DNA of 64,000 nt from Ruminimicrobiellum sp045223915 (GCA_045223915.1 JBGUZU010000034.1:124001-188000); one strand, 5' to 3'; shown: positions 25,098 through 33,988, numbered from the stretch's first letter. Translations and numbers: made by a program. Notes: generated from the sequence alone by a model not told the origin.

Positions 25098-26150
25098 ATG
25101 GATTTTATAAAAAAACTTATTTTGCAAGTAGGAATCTTCTTTTTCTTTTCAAACTTTTTATTTGCAGAGTTTACAATAGGTTTATATGGTGTAAAAACGT
25201 CGAGTGATATAATATCTGCAAAGGAAGCGGGATTTAATTGTGTTCAATCGTATATATCAGAGCCTGAAACTATAAATATTCTTGCCGAGGAAGCTTTGAA
25301 AAATGATATTAAATTGGTAGTGTATCCTACAAAAGTGATGTCCTCAAAATATAAAGAAACCGCAAAAAAATATCCGATAAAAGCTTGGTATTTATTTGAT
25401 GAACCTGATGTTTGGAATTGTTCCAGAGAAAAATTGCTTACCTTGGAAAAAAATACGAAGAAAACATATCCGGATATTCAAACGACTTTTGTTATCGGAG
25501 AAGGTTTTACGAAAGTTCCTTATTATGATATATCCGATATTTTGATGGTAGATTGGTATCCTGTTCCTCATTTACCGTTGGAAAGTTTCGGAGAAAATAT
25601 TGCCCTTGCCAAGCAGGGGCTTGTAATGGTTGGAAAAGAAAAAAAAGAACTTTGGGCTGTAGTTCAGCTTTTTGATTGGAAAGAATATAAACAATATAGA
25701 AAGGATGATGACAGAATAGGCAGATTTCCGAGAAAAGAAGAAATAAGGTTTATGTCGTATGATGCCATTTTTAATGGTGCAACAGGTCTGTTTTATTTTA
25801 CATACTATTCCAATGGTAAACCATTACCTGAATCACAACCTAAAGAATGGATAAAAACAGTTGAAGTTATACAAGAAATGTCTTTCATCGGGGAAATTAT
25901 TGATAGCGGAAAAGAAATTGAAAATCCTGTAGAAATAAAAGAACCTCTAAAAGCAAAGAGTTTTGAATACGGGGGGATAAAATATACATTTATAATAAAT
26001 CCTACATCAAAAAAACAAACATTGCCGTCTTTGTTTTTTCAAACACAATTTGATGTCATATATGAAAAAAACACAAATATAAGAAAAGTAATAAGAAAAT
26101 CAAAAAATAATTTGCAACCATATAGAGTTCTTGCTTTTAGGTACGAGTAA
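25098..26150 (+). CDS. Secreted TIM-barrel, glycosidase-like protein of unknown function
   Basis: A 350-residue protein with an N-terminal signal peptide (cut near FAEFTI, residue 23). The body reads like a TIM-barrel glycosidase: strand-like segments FNCVQSYI, KLVVYPTKV, AWYLFDEPD, DILMVDWYPV, LWAVVQLFDW and ATGLFYFTYYS follow at even spacing, and the acidic pair in FDEPD is where a catalytic acid often lies. A short C-terminal beta domain (KYTFIINPTSKKQTLP) follows, as in many glycoside hydrolases. I cannot assign a GH family. ATG 25098 has AGGAG 9 bases upstream; a GTG one codon earlier is the alternative. It stands before the exported FecR-like and barrel genes. Confidence 0.6.
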   Translation: MDFIKKLILQVGIFFFFSNFLFAEFTIGLYGVKTSSDIISAKEAGFNCVQSYISEPETINILAEEALKNDIKLVVYPTKVMSSKYKETAKKYPIKAWYLFDEPDVWNCSREKLLTLEKNTKKTYPDIQTTFVIGEGFTKVPYYDISDILMVDWYPVPHLPLESFGENIALAKQGLVMVGKEKKELWAVVQLFDWKEYKQYRKDDDRIGRFPRKEEIRFMSYDAIFNGATGLFYFTYYSNGKPLPESQPKEWIKTVEVIQEMSFIGEIIDSGKEIENPVEIKEPLKAKSFEYGGIKYTFIINPTSKKQTLPSLFFQTQFDVIYEKNTNIRKVIRKSKNNLQPYRVLAFRYE

Positions 26151-26157
26151 AATAGAC

Positions 26158-26186
26158 TTGACAAAGTGTACTTATTTTTGTAATGT
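26158..26186 (+). promoter_or_regulatory. Promoter before the FecR-like/barrel gene pair
   Basis: TTGACA (26158–26163), a 17-base spacer and TAATGT (26181–26186), 40 bases before the next start codon. The -10 box is weak. Confidence 0.5.
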
Positions 26187-26226
26187 TATTAGCATTAGTA
26201 TTTATTAAAAAGAGGAAGGTGTAAGT

Positions 26227-26754
26227 ATGTTGAGAAAAGTTTTAATTTTTTCGATGTTTTTGTTTTTAGGTGTAACAAGTGCTGTTGCCGACATCGTGGT
26301 AGATGCCGAGGGGAAAATACAGAAGTATCCTAACGGAAGTACATTGAATGTATCTGCCGCAAAAAATTTATATATAGAATACTACGGGGTTAAGGTTTTT
26401 GTTCCAAAAGGAGAAAAAATATCTTTAAGATTTTCCGATAAAGATGAAGATAATATGATTTACGGCTCCGGAGATAAATTTAACAATATAAAAATAGGTG
26501 ATACGGCTTTAGCTTCAGAAAGCAAAACTTCTTTTGCTGTTTCTCAAGACGGAGATCTAAAAGTAGAAAAAGGTAGCTTGATAATAAAAGATACTGAAGA
26601 AAATGTTGCTATTTTGTCTCAAGGTAATTCTTACAAAATAGAGATGGATTCTTCTTCATCGGATTCTTTTGTGCCTTTAAGTGAACCTTCTCAAGAAAGT
26701 TATGAACAAGTACAGAAAGACTTGGTTTTAAGTCCTTCTGCACCAAGAAATTAG
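26227..26754 (+). CDS. Secreted FecR-like domain protein
   Basis: A 175-residue exported protein with a signal peptide (residues 1–21, ending AVAD). The centre is all-beta in character: VKVFVPKGEKISLRFSD, then FNNIKIGDTALASESKTSFAVSQDGDLKVEKGSLIIKD and VAILSQGNSYKIEMD. This is weakly similar to FecR-type domains, which carry a graded series of short strands with conserved Gly. A serine-rich, acidic C-terminal tail (SSSSDSFVPLSEPSQES) is likely disordered. It is followed after 10 bases by an outer membrane barrel gene, and the two probably act together at the outer membrane or in polysaccharide export. The function is not known. Confidence 0.6.
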   Translation: MLRKVLIFSMFLFLGVTSAVADIVVDAEGKIQKYPNGSTLNVSAAKNLYIEYYGVKVFVPKGEKISLRFSDKDEDNMIYGSGDKFNNIKIGDTALASESKTSFAVSQDGDLKVEKGSLIIKDTEENVAILSQGNSYKIEMDSSSSDSFVPLSEPSQESYEQVQKDLVLSPSAPRN

Positions 26755-26764
26755 GAGTTGCAAA

Positions 26765-27892
26765 ATGAAAAGAATAGTATCTTTATTAACATTAATGTTT
26801 TTAGTTGCATCCGTTGCATATGCGGATAAACCTTTACAATTTATATTTTCAGAAGATGTAAGTTATGACGATAATATTTATTCGACTAAGGATGATAAAA
26901 AATCTTCAGCAATAAGTTCGTCTCAATTGTTTGCAAAATATTCAAGTAATATTCCGAATTCAGGGTTGAAAATCGGTGCAAATGCAAACATCGGCTATAA
27001 TGCGTATTCTGAAGAACCCGCAAAAAATGATTATATGAATGCAGGTGCGGGTTTTAATATTGGAAATAGTAAATTTTCTTTAGATGAGAAATTTTTGTAT
27101 ACCGCAGATCCTGCTACATCGGAATTAACTGAAAGAGCAAAAAGAATGAACAATATTGCATCGTTTAGATTTAAAACATCTTTGGAAAAAATGTTTTCAA
27201 TCGGATTTGTAGTATCTGATATTTTTGATAAGTATATAGATGATGAATATAAAAGTTTAAACAAGAATCGTATAAATGCAGGAGCTCAGTTATATTATAA
27301 TGTATCACCTAAAACATCTTTCTATTTTGCATATTTGTTCTCTAATATAAGATATGAAGATAATGAAAATTATAATTCTAACGGTAACAGTTTTAGTTTA
27401 GGTGTAAATGGTAACGTTACTAAAAAAATAAAAGGAACAGCACAAGTTTCTTATGATACCAGAAGTTATGATAAAGATGTTGAAGGTATGGATAATAACT
27501 TTGGTATATTCGGATATTTGCTTTCTTTAACATATGAACCTACAACAAAGGATTCTATCCTTTTAAAGGGTGAAAGAAAAATGGAAGAATCTACTTTTGC
27601 TAATAACAGATATTATATATCAACAGAAGTTGGTTTGGAATATAAACATAAAATACAACAAAAGTGGACACTCGGTTTGTTAGCATCTTATGAAAATATC
27701 GGTTATCCGGAAACTGTTGACGGACTTAACAGAACAGATGATTTGATAAAGGTAAGACCTTCAATAGAATATAAATTTAAAGATTATTTATTTGCAGGTG
27801 TTTGGTACCAATTTAAGAATAAAGCATCAAATTATGATGTAGTTGAATATTCTGACAATAAAGTTGGTATACAAATGAAATTGTGCTTCTAA
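26765..27892 (+). CDS. Outer membrane beta-barrel protein (BBP2-like)
   Basis: A 375-residue protein with a signal peptide (residues 1–20, ending AYA). The mature part has alternating amphipathic strands rich in Tyr, Ser and Asn, and begins with a segment typical of putative beta-barrel porin 2 proteins (FSEDVSYDDNIYST). Later strands such as KTSFYFAYLFSNIRYED and YLFAGVWYQFKNKASNYD fit this, and it ends in an aromatic residue (KLCF), as outer membrane barrels do for BAM recognition. BBP2-type proteins often occur with exopolysaccharide export systems. It converges on the phosphatase gene and overlaps it by 4 bases. Confidence 0.75.
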   Translation: MKRIVSLLTLMFLVASVAYADKPLQFIFSEDVSYDDNIYSTKDDKKSSAISSSQLFAKYSSNIPNSGLKIGANANIGYNAYSEEPAKNDYMNAGAGFNIGNSKFSLDEKFLYTADPATSELTERAKRMNNIASFRFKTSLEKMFSIGFVVSDIFDKYIDDEYKSLNKNRINAGAQLYYNVSPKTSFYFAYLFSNIRYEDNENYNSNGNSFSLGVNGNVTKKIKGTAQVSYDTRSYDKDVEGMDNNFGIFGYLLSLTYEPTTKDSILLKGERKMEESTFANNRYYISTEVGLEYKHKIQQKWTLGLLASYENIGYPETVDGLNRTDDLIKVRPSIEYKFKDYLFAGVWYQFKNKASNYDVVEYSDNKVGIQMKLCF

Positions 27893-28341
27893 AAATTTAG
27901 TTTGTTTTTGTAGAGACTTAATATAAGATTTTTTAAGTTGTTTGCAGATTTTCTAAACTTTTTACCTTCGAGGGATATAGGATCTTCTATATCTCTCGTT
28001 TTATTTGATACGAATTGTTCCAATACATATACTTTATCTGAATATTCGGAGTATTTGTCGGTAATTTCGTCGTATTGTTGCTTTGTCATAACAAAAATAA
28101 AATCGCTTGAAGCAATATCTTGTCTGCTATATTGAGTTGGAGTGTGACTTTTATAGATAATGTTATTTTCTAATAAAAAATCTTTTATTTTTGACGGGAC
28201 AGTAAGATAATCCAAAGCATAAGTTCCTCTGGATATAACTTCAATATCGGTTCTATTGTCTTTTTGTAAAAGATATTTTAAAATTTCTTGTGAAATAAAA
28301 CTTCTGCAAATATTGGCATGGCATATAAAACATATTTTCAT
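27889..28341 (-). CDS. Low-molecular-weight protein tyrosine phosphatase
   Basis: A 150-residue enzyme. The catalytic loop Cx5R(S) is at the N-terminus: Cys7 to Arg13 in CHANICRS. The general acid region is DIEDP near residue 117. In bacteria such phosphatases often act on tyrosine kinases that control capsule or exopolysaccharide synthesis, but no BY-kinase gene is in the window, so the substrate is open. An alternative is arginine phosphatase activity, as in YwlE-type proteins. It is transcribed towards the barrel gene and shares its last 4 bases with it. Confidence 0.9.
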   Translation of the reverse strand: MKICFICHANICRSFISQEILKYLLQKDNRTDIEVISRGTYALDYLTVPSKIKDFLLENNIIYKSHTPTQYSRQDIASSDFIFVMTKQQYDEITDKYSEYSDKVYVLEQFVSNKTRDIEDPISLEGKKFRKSANNLKNLILSLYKNKLNF

Positions 28342-28392
28342 AATATAAAGAATATATCAAATTTAAATTATAGTTTAAAGTGTTAATTTTTA

Positions 28393-28421
28393 TTGTAAAT
28401 AAATTTTATTTTTTATAAAAT
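28393..28421 (+). promoter_or_regulatory. nadC promoter ending 9 bases before the start codon
   Basis: TTGTAA (28393–28398), a 17-base spacer and TAAAAT (28416–28421). With initiation about 7 bases downstream, the leader before ATG 28431 would be only 1–3 bases, so the AAAAGG near 28423 would not be part of the mRNA. Confidence 0.55.
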
Positions 28422-28430
28422 AAAAAGGCT

Positions 28431-29288
28431 ATGAATATTATAAAAGATATAGATGAAATAGTTTCTTTAGCACTAAAAGAAGATTGTGCGTATAATGATG
28501 TTACATCCAAAAGCTTGAACTTGGAAGGTAAAACTGCGTCAGCTGTTTTAATAGCAAAGGGTGACGGAATTTTGTGCGGTGTTGATGCTTTTAAGCATGT
28601 GCTTCTAAGATTAAGTAAAAAGTTCAAATTTAAAGTATTAAAAAAAGATGCACAGACCGTAAAAAAAGGTGATATTATATTAACAGTTAAAGGTCCTGCA
28701 GCACCGTTACTTGCAGGTGAAAGAACGGCTTTAAACTTTATACAAAAACTTTCCGGTATAGCAACAACGACAAATCAATTTGTTAAGATAATAAAAGGTT
28801 CCAAAGCGGGAATATTTGATACAAGAAAAACTCTTCCCGGTTTTAGAAATGTGTCAAAATATGCCGTTAGATGCGGCGGCGGGAAAAACCATAGAATGAA
28901 TTTGTCAGATATGGTTTTGATAAAAGATAATCATTTAGCCTTAATAGATGATTTAACTTTAAAAGTTAAAGAAATAAGAAAGAAATATAAAAAATTAAAA
29001 GTTCTTATAGAATGCGAACACGAACAACATGTCAGAAATGCTATAGCTGCAAAAGCAGATATTATAATGCTCGATAACATGAAACAGAAAGATTTGGTAA
29101 AAATGGTAAAACTTATAAGATCAAGTTCCACATCTACATATAAACCGTTAATAGAAATTTCCGGCGGAGTAAATTTTAAAACCATAAAAAATTATGCAAA
29201 GCTCGGAATTGAAAGAATATCAATAGGAATGATTACTCATTCCGCACCATCATTGGATATTTCTTTGGAAGTAGATGTCCATAAATAG
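28431..29288 (+). CDS. nadC: Nicotinate-nucleotide pyrophosphorylase (carboxylating)
   Basis: A 285-residue enzyme that converts quinolinate and PRPP to nicotinate mononucleotide in NAD synthesis. Key segments are DTRKTLPGFRNVSKYAVRCGGGKNHR (around residue 126, with substrate-binding Arg/Lys/His), VLIKDNH, IECEHEQH, IMLDNM and ISGGVNFKTI. The length fits the family. nadA and nadB are not in the window. It heads a run of closely spaced genes (rsmE, mtaB, acyltransferase, BKACE) with gaps of 14, 2, 10 and -4 bases, so they are probably one operon. Confidence 0.96.
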   Translation: MNIIKDIDEIVSLALKEDCAYNDVTSKSLNLEGKTASAVLIAKGDGILCGVDAFKHVLLRLSKKFKFKVLKKDAQTVKKGDIILTVKGPAAPLLAGERTALNFIQKLSGIATTTNQFVKIIKGSKAGIFDTRKTLPGFRNVSKYAVRCGGGKNHRMNLSDMVLIKDNHLALIDDLTLKVKEIRKKYKKLKVLIECEHEQHVRNAIAAKADIIMLDNMKQKDLVKMVKLIRSSSTSTYKPLIEISGGVNFKTIKNYAKLGIERISIGMITHSAPSLDISLEVDVHK

Positions 29289-29302
29289 TATCGGAAATAA
29301 AC

Positions 29303-30031
29303 ATGCCACATTTTTATGTTAATCCAAAAGATATAAAAGACAAAAGTTTTGTTATAGAAAACGAACAGTTTCATTATTTATCAATAGTTAGAAGATTTTC
29401 CGCAGGTGATGAAATAAATATTTTTGACGGTTTAGGTAATTCTTATAAAGCAAGAATAGATAGTATAGACAGAGCAAGTATGAAGGGGACAATATTGTCT
29501 TCAAAAACTTTTGTTTTACCGAAAGTAAACATTTCGTTGTATACCGCCATACCGAAAGGCGAAAGATTCGATTGGCTTATAGAAAAAGCGGGAGAAATAG
29601 GTGTATCAAAAATTGTTCCCGTAATTTATTTAAGAAGTGTGGTAAAAGAATTATCCGAAAATAAAATTGAAAGATACAAAAAAATATCAATATCGGCGAG
29701 TTCTCAAAGTTGGCGAGCGGATATTATGCCTATAGATAAACCTGTAAAGTTTAATGAAGCAGCGGAAAAAGTATCAAAAGAAAAAGATACATTAAATGTT
29801 TTACCTTGGGAAAGTGAAGAAAATAAAAATATTTTAAGTTTATTAAATGAAAATACAGATATAAAAAATATAAATATTTTTGTCGGTCCGGAAGGCGGGT
29901 TCGATAAAACGGAAATAGATGTTGCATTAAAAAATAATTTTAAGACAGTAACTTTAGGTAAAAATATTTTAAGAGTTGAAACGGCTGCAATAGTTGCTTC
30001 AAGCATTGTGACATCGGTTTATAATGTATAA
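29303..30031 (+). CDS. rsmE: 16S rRNA (uracil1498-N3)-methyltransferase
   Basis: A 242-residue SPOUT-fold methyltransferase that modifies U1498 in the decoding region of 16S rRNA. The C-terminal knot motifs are plain: FVGPEGGFDKTEID and LGKNILRVETAAIVASSIV, which bind S-adenosylmethionine. The N-terminal PUA-like domain (HFYVNPKDIKDKSFVIENEQFHYL) recognises RNA. It ends 2 bases before mtaB, so the two RNA-modifying enzymes are likely translated together. Confidence 0.95.
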   Translation: MPHFYVNPKDIKDKSFVIENEQFHYLSIVRRFSAGDEINIFDGLGNSYKARIDSIDRASMKGTILSSKTFVLPKVNISLYTAIPKGERFDWLIEKAGEIGVSKIVPVIYLRSVVKELSENKIERYKKISISASSQSWRADIMPIDKPVKFNEAAEKVSKEKDTLNVLPWESEENKNILSLLNENTDIKNINIFVGPEGGFDKTEIDVALKNNFKTVTLGKNILRVETAAIVASSIVTSVYNV

Positions 30032-30033
30032 CC

Positions 30034-31182
30034 ATGAAAAATTTATTTATCTATACGTTTGGATGTAAGATCAATCAATACGAAAGTCAAATAATAAGAG
30101 AAAAATATTGTTTGAAAGATTTCGCATACGTCGATAATTTCGAACAGGCAGATACCATTATAATAAACTCTTGTTCCGTTACCGCACATGCAGATAAACA
30201 ATGTGAACAGATAATAAAAAAGTTTCATACAAAAAATGAAAAAGCAAGAATTGTTTTAACAGGTTGTTTTGCTAAAGTCGCAAAAGAAAAGATATTACAA
30301 AAATTTCCTTTTATTGAAATTTTAATGAAAGAGGAAATTTTAAAAGATAGTGAACAACGAATAAAAACTTTCGATAACCATTCGAGAGCATTTATAAAAA
30401 TCCAAGATGGTTGTAACAGTTTTTGTTCTTATTGCATAGTTCCGTATGCAAGAAATATTATGTGGTCAAAGCCGGCAGATAAAATAATCGAAGAAATAAA
30501 TAATTTGACAGATATCGGTTACAGTGAAATAGTTCTTACCGGAATACATATAGGTAAATATGATAAAGGAATATCTTATCTTTTATCTCATATATATAAA
30601 AATATAAATAAACTTTTTAGAATAAGATTGTCTTCAATAGAAGTTAATGAAATAACAGATGAACTTATAGATATAATGAAAAATGAAAAAGAAAGATTTT
30701 GTCATCACTTACATATTCCTATACAATCAGCTTCGGATACTGTTTTGAGAGATATGAACAGAAAATATTTATCTAAAGATTTTTTAAATAAAATGAATTT
30801 ACTGAAACAAAATTTTAACGATATATCTGTAACAACAGATGTTATATGCGGGTTTCCTACCGAAACCGATAAAGATTTCGATATAACATACAACTTTTTA
30901 AAAGATAATGAATTTGCAAGATTACACGTGTTTCCTTTTTCGCCAAGACAGGGAACAAAAGCATATTCTTTAAAACAAGTTTATAAAAACGGGCAATCAA
31001 AAATAAGAACGGATAAACTTTTAAATTTAAGTAAAGAGTTGGAACAAAACTATTTTAACAGATTTTTAGGCACTACAAGAAAAGCGGTTTCTTTAAGGGG
31101 AAATAAGGCCTTAACGGACAATTATTTAACAATAGAAAATATAGAAAAGCATAATGGTATATTTGAGGTAGAAATAAGATAG
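30034..31182 (+). CDS. mtaB: tRNA t6A37 methylthiotransferase (MtaB-like)
   Basis: A 382-residue radical-SAM enzyme that adds a methylthio group to t6A37 of tRNAs reading ANN codons. The N-terminal methylthiotransferase domain has its cluster cysteines in TFGCKINQYE, NSCSVTAHAD and TGCFAKV. The radical-SAM motif CNSFCSYC follows DG at about residue 126. The family choice (MtaB over MiaB or RimO) rests on the FGCKINQYE start and the short form. It is about 40 residues shorter than usual and the C-terminal TRAM domain is only partly present (LGTTRKAVSL…). It belongs to the nadC operon. Confidence 0.88.
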   Translation: MKNLFIYTFGCKINQYESQIIREKYCLKDFAYVDNFEQADTIIINSCSVTAHADKQCEQIIKKFHTKNEKARIVLTGCFAKVAKEKILQKFPFIEILMKEEILKDSEQRIKTFDNHSRAFIKIQDGCNSFCSYCIVPYARNIMWSKPADKIIEEINNLTDIGYSEIVLTGIHIGKYDKGISYLLSHIYKNINKLFRIRLSSIEVNEITDELIDIMKNEKERFCHHLHIPIQSASDTVLRDMNRKYLSKDFLNKMNLLKQNFNDISVTTDVICGFPTETDKDFDITYNFLKDNEFARLHVFPFSPRQGTKAYSLKQVYKNGQSKIRTDKLLNLSKELEQNYFNRFLGTTRKAVSLRGNKALTDNYLTIENIEKHNGIFEVEIR

Positions 31183-31192
31183 GAGTTCTATT

Positions 31193-31852
31193 ATGATAAA
31201 ATTATTAATACACGGTACAGGGAGTATAGGTAAACTTGTATATTCTGAAATGTTAAACGATGACAGATATGAGGTTGTTGCTTTTGTTTGTGACGATAAA
31301 TGGTTTTCTTCGAATGAATTTTTAGGTAAACCTTTGTATAAAGCATCTGAAATAGAAAAACATTTTCCGCCCAAATCAATAAAAGTAATTTCAACGGGAC
31401 TTTATTCTTCTTTAAGAGAAAGATACAATTCTTATTTGGAAATGAAGAAAAAAGGTTATGAGTTTATTAACTATATAAGTAAAAATGCTGTTGTTCGACC
31501 TGATATCGTAATAGGGGAAAACAATATAATCTGTGCGGGAGCTTATTTAGATTTTTTTGGTAAGCTCGGCAACTGTAATATTATCAGACCAAATGCATAT
31601 ATAGGACACAATTTCGATATAAAAAACGGCATTTATATTTCACCGGGATGCAATATGGCAGGTCATTCCTGTATAAAAGATTTATCTTTTATAGGAATCG
31701 GTTCTACTATTCTTGGAAAACTTTGTATAGAAAATGAAACTTTGATAGGCGCCGGTTCATTGGTTACAAAAAATACGGAACCGTATTCAAAATATATCGG
31801 TTCTCCGGCAAAAAAAATTTCGGAACATAAAGATACGGGAGTTTTGTTATGA
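31193..31852 (+). CDS. NeuD/PglD-type sugar O- or N-acyltransferase
   Basis: A 219-residue protein with an N-terminal Rossmann-like PglD_N domain (LLIHGTGSIGKLVYSEML) and a C-terminal left-handed beta-helix formed by hexapeptide repeats (IVIGENNIICAGAYLDFFGKL, NIIRPNAYIGHNFDIKNGIYI, LIGAGSLVTKN). The His in YIGHNFDI takes the place of the catalytic base. Such enzymes acetylate sialic acids or UDP-amino sugars, but here the N-domain starts with HGTG rather than the usual GAGG. The stop overlaps the BKACE gene start (ATGA), so the two act in one pathway. The CoA thioester released by a BKACE enzyme could be its acyl donor. Confidence 0.78.
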   Translation: MIKLLIHGTGSIGKLVYSEMLNDDRYEVVAFVCDDKWFSSNEFLGKPLYKASEIEKHFPPKSIKVISTGLYSSLRERYNSYLEMKKKGYEFINYISKNAVVRPDIVIGENNIICAGAYLDFFGKLGNCNIIRPNAYIGHNFDIKNGIYISPGCNMAGHSCIKDLSFIGIGSTILGKLCIENETLIGAGSLVTKNTEPYSKYIGSPAKKISEHKDTGVLL

Positions 31853-32709
31853 ACAATGAAATTATAGTTAATTTTACACCAACAGGATTAATACCGACAA
31901 AAGAGCAAACGGAATATGTTCCGATAACTTGTAATGAAATAGTTGAAGATGTTTTAGCTGCTTATGAGGAAGGTATTACCACTGTTCATTTACATGCAAG
32001 ACATGATGACGGCAGTTCTGCCTATGAAGCTGAAGTATATGCAAAAATAATAGAAAAAATAAGAAAATATACAAAAGAGCTTGTTATTTGTGTTTCTTTA
32101 AGCGGAAGAAATGTTACGGAATTTGAAAAAAGAGTTAGTCCTTTAAGTTTAACAGGTGATTTAAAACCGGACATGGGAAGTTTAACTTTAAGTTCTCTGA
32201 ATTTTAATAAACAAGCAAGTATTAATGCCCCGCAAACAATAATCAATATGGCTGTTTTAATGAAAAAATTATCGATAAAACCGGAACTCGAAGTTTTTGA
32301 TGTCGGCATGATTAATTATGCAAAGTACCTTAAGAAAAAAGGTTATATAAAGGAACCGTTTTATTTTAATTTAATATTGGGTAATATAGCTTGTGCTCAA
32401 GCGGATTTATTACATGCAGGCATGATGATTAACGATTTACCCGAAAACTCGTTTTTTACAATCGGCGGAATAGGGCAAAACCAATTAAAAATGAATTCTA
32501 TAGGAATTTCTATCGGTGCAGGTGTCAGAGTAGGTATAGAAGACAATATTTGGTTTGATCAAAATAGGACAAAACTTGCAAAAAATATAGATTTAGTAAA
32601 AAGAATAAAAGTTATAGTCGAAGCTAATGAAAAGAAAATAATGAAACCTTCTGCATTTAGAACATTGTTAAACTTAAAAGAAGGTAATGGTAACTACGGA
32701 GAAAAATAA
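31849..32709 (+). CDS. BKACE family enzyme (beta-keto acid cleavage, DUF849)
   Basis: A 286-residue TIM-barrel enzyme of the beta-keto acid cleavage family, first known as 3-keto-5-aminohexanoate cleavage enzyme (Kce). The zinc ligands are in VHLHAR (about residues 46–48) and GVRVGIEDN (Glu), and the segments NFTPTG, SLTLSSLNF and ELEVFDVG match the family. These enzymes react a beta-keto acid with acetyl-CoA to give acetoacetate and a new CoA thioester. No lysine-fermentation genes are nearby, so Kce itself is unlikely. It is coupled to an acyltransferase gene, which suggests a role in making an acyl group for a surface sugar. Confidence 0.85.
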   Translation: MNNEIIVNFTPTGLIPTKEQTEYVPITCNEIVEDVLAAYEEGITTVHLHARHDDGSSAYEAEVYAKIIEKIRKYTKELVICVSLSGRNVTEFEKRVSPLSLTGDLKPDMGSLTLSSLNFNKQASINAPQTIINMAVLMKKLSIKPELEVFDVGMINYAKYLKKKGYIKEPFYFNLILGNIACAQADLLHAGMMINDLPENSFFTIGGIGQNQLKMNSIGISIGAGVRVGIEDNIWFDQNRTKLAKNIDLVKRIKVIVEANEKKIMKPSAFRTLLNLKEGNGNYGEK

Positions 32710-32723
32710 ACAATATTAACAAT

Positions 32724-32752
32724 TTGACAATAAAATTATATTTTTATAACAT
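32724..32752 (+). promoter_or_regulatory. Promoter of the gap operon
   Basis: TTGACA (32724–32729), a 17-base spacer and TAACAT (32747–32752), giving a leader of about 60 bases before gap. Confidence 0.55.
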
Positions 32753-32819
32753 TTCTTTTGTGTTTATGTAGGAAAAAATAAGCAAGACTTATTTTAATAT
32801 TAAATTGGAGGCAGTTAAA

Positions 32820-33893
32820 ATGTCAGTAAAAGTTGCGATTAACGGATTCGGAAGAATCGGAAGATTAGCATTCAGACAAATGTTTGGTGCAAAAGGTTAT
32901 GAAGTTGTTGCTATCAACGATTTGACAAGTCCTAAGATGTTGGCTCACTTGTTGAAGTATGATTCAGCACAAGGCGGATATTGCGGTAAATTCGGTGAAG
33001 AAGCAAAACATACAGTATCTTATAAAGAAGCTGTATTGGCTGAAGACGGAAAAACAGTTAAAGAATTCGGTTCAATAACTGTTGACGGAAAAGAAATTAC
33101 AATCTATGCAATTCCTAAAGCAAATGAATTACCTTGGGGAAAATTAGGTGTTGATGTTGTTTTGGAATGTACAGGTTTCTATACATCAAAAGCAAAAGCA
33201 CAAGCTCACATTGATGCAGGTGCAAAAAAAGTTGTTATCTCTGCTCCGGCAGGAAATGACTTACCTACAATCGTTTACAATGTAAACCACAAAATCTTGA
33301 AAAAAGAAGATAAAATCATATCAGCAGCTTCTTGTACAACAAACTGCTTAGCACCTATGACAAAAGCTTTGAATGATTATGCTCCTATACAATCCGGAAT
33401 CATGACAACAGTTCATGCTTATACCGGAGACCAAATGATTCTTGATGGTCCGCAAAGAAAAGGTGATGTTCAAAGAGCAAGAGGCGGAGCAATAAACATT
33501 GTTCCTAACTCAACAGGTGCTGCAAAAGCTATCGGTTTAGTTATTCCTGAATTGAACGGAAAATTAATCGGTGCTGCACAAAGAGTTCCAACAGCAACAG
33601 GTTCAACAACAATTCTTCACGCAGTTGTTAAAGGAAAAGATGTTACCGTTGAAGGAATCAATGCAGCTATGAAAGCTCAAGCTAACGAATCATTCGGATA
33701 TACAGAAGAAAAATTAGTTTCTTCAGATATTATCGGTATGAGATTCGGTTCATTGTTTGATGCTAACCAAACAATGGTTGCAAAAATCGATGACGATACA
33801 TATCAAGTTCAAGTTGTTTCTTGGTACGATAACGAAAACAGCTATACAAGCCAAATGGTTAGAACAATTAAGTTTTTTGCAGAATTGAACTAA
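32820..33893 (+). CDS. gap: Glyceraldehyde-3-phosphate dehydrogenase, type I
   Basis: A 357-residue glycolytic enzyme. The start is ATG 32820, since GGAGG lies 8 bases upstream and the protein then opens with the NAD-binding VKVAINGFGRIGRLAFRQ; the frame extends upstream only through the ribosome site. The active-site Cys is in SAASCTTNCLAPM, and the substrate-binding His is in TTVHAYTGDQ. The C-terminal YDNENSYTSQMV is canonical. It is slightly longer than usual because of an insertion around the EEAKHTVSYKEAVLAEDGK region. It heads gap–pgk, with a stem-loop between the two genes. Confidence 0.97.
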   Translation: MSVKVAINGFGRIGRLAFRQMFGAKGYEVVAINDLTSPKMLAHLLKYDSAQGGYCGKFGEEAKHTVSYKEAVLAEDGKTVKEFGSITVDGKEITIYAIPKANELPWGKLGVDVVLECTGFYTSKAKAQAHIDAGAKKVVISAPAGNDLPTIVYNVNHKILKKEDKIISAASCTTNCLAPMTKALNDYAPIQSGIMTTVHAYTGDQMILDGPQRKGDVQRARGGAINIVPNSTGAAKAIGLVIPELNGKLIGAAQRVPTATGSTTILHAVVKGKDVTVEGINAAMKAQANESFGYTEEKLVSSDIIGMRFGSLFDANQTMVAKIDDDTYQVQVVSWYDNENSYTSQMVRTIKFFAELN

Positions 33894-33927
33894 TAAAATT
33901 GGTTTAGCTTAAATAGTCTTAATTTAT

Positions 33928-33968
33928 ATTGGGTTCAGTCTGATTATATTTAATTGGCTGAACCCAAT
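33928..33968 (+). other. Intercistronic stem-loop between gap and pgk
   Basis: Perfect 11-bp arms ATTGGGTTCAG (33928–33938) and CTGAACCCAAT (33958–33968) with a 19-base loop. No T run follows, so it is not a classical terminator. It may mark mRNA processing or stabilise the gap message. Confidence 0.7.
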
Positions 33969-33988
33969 CTTCATAAGAGGAGAATACA

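Noticed and set aside
31849..32709. Lysine fermentation enzyme Kce
   Set aside because: The family fits, but none of the other lysine-fermentation genes (kamA, kamD/E, kdd, kal) is near, and the overlapping partner is a sugar acyltransferase.
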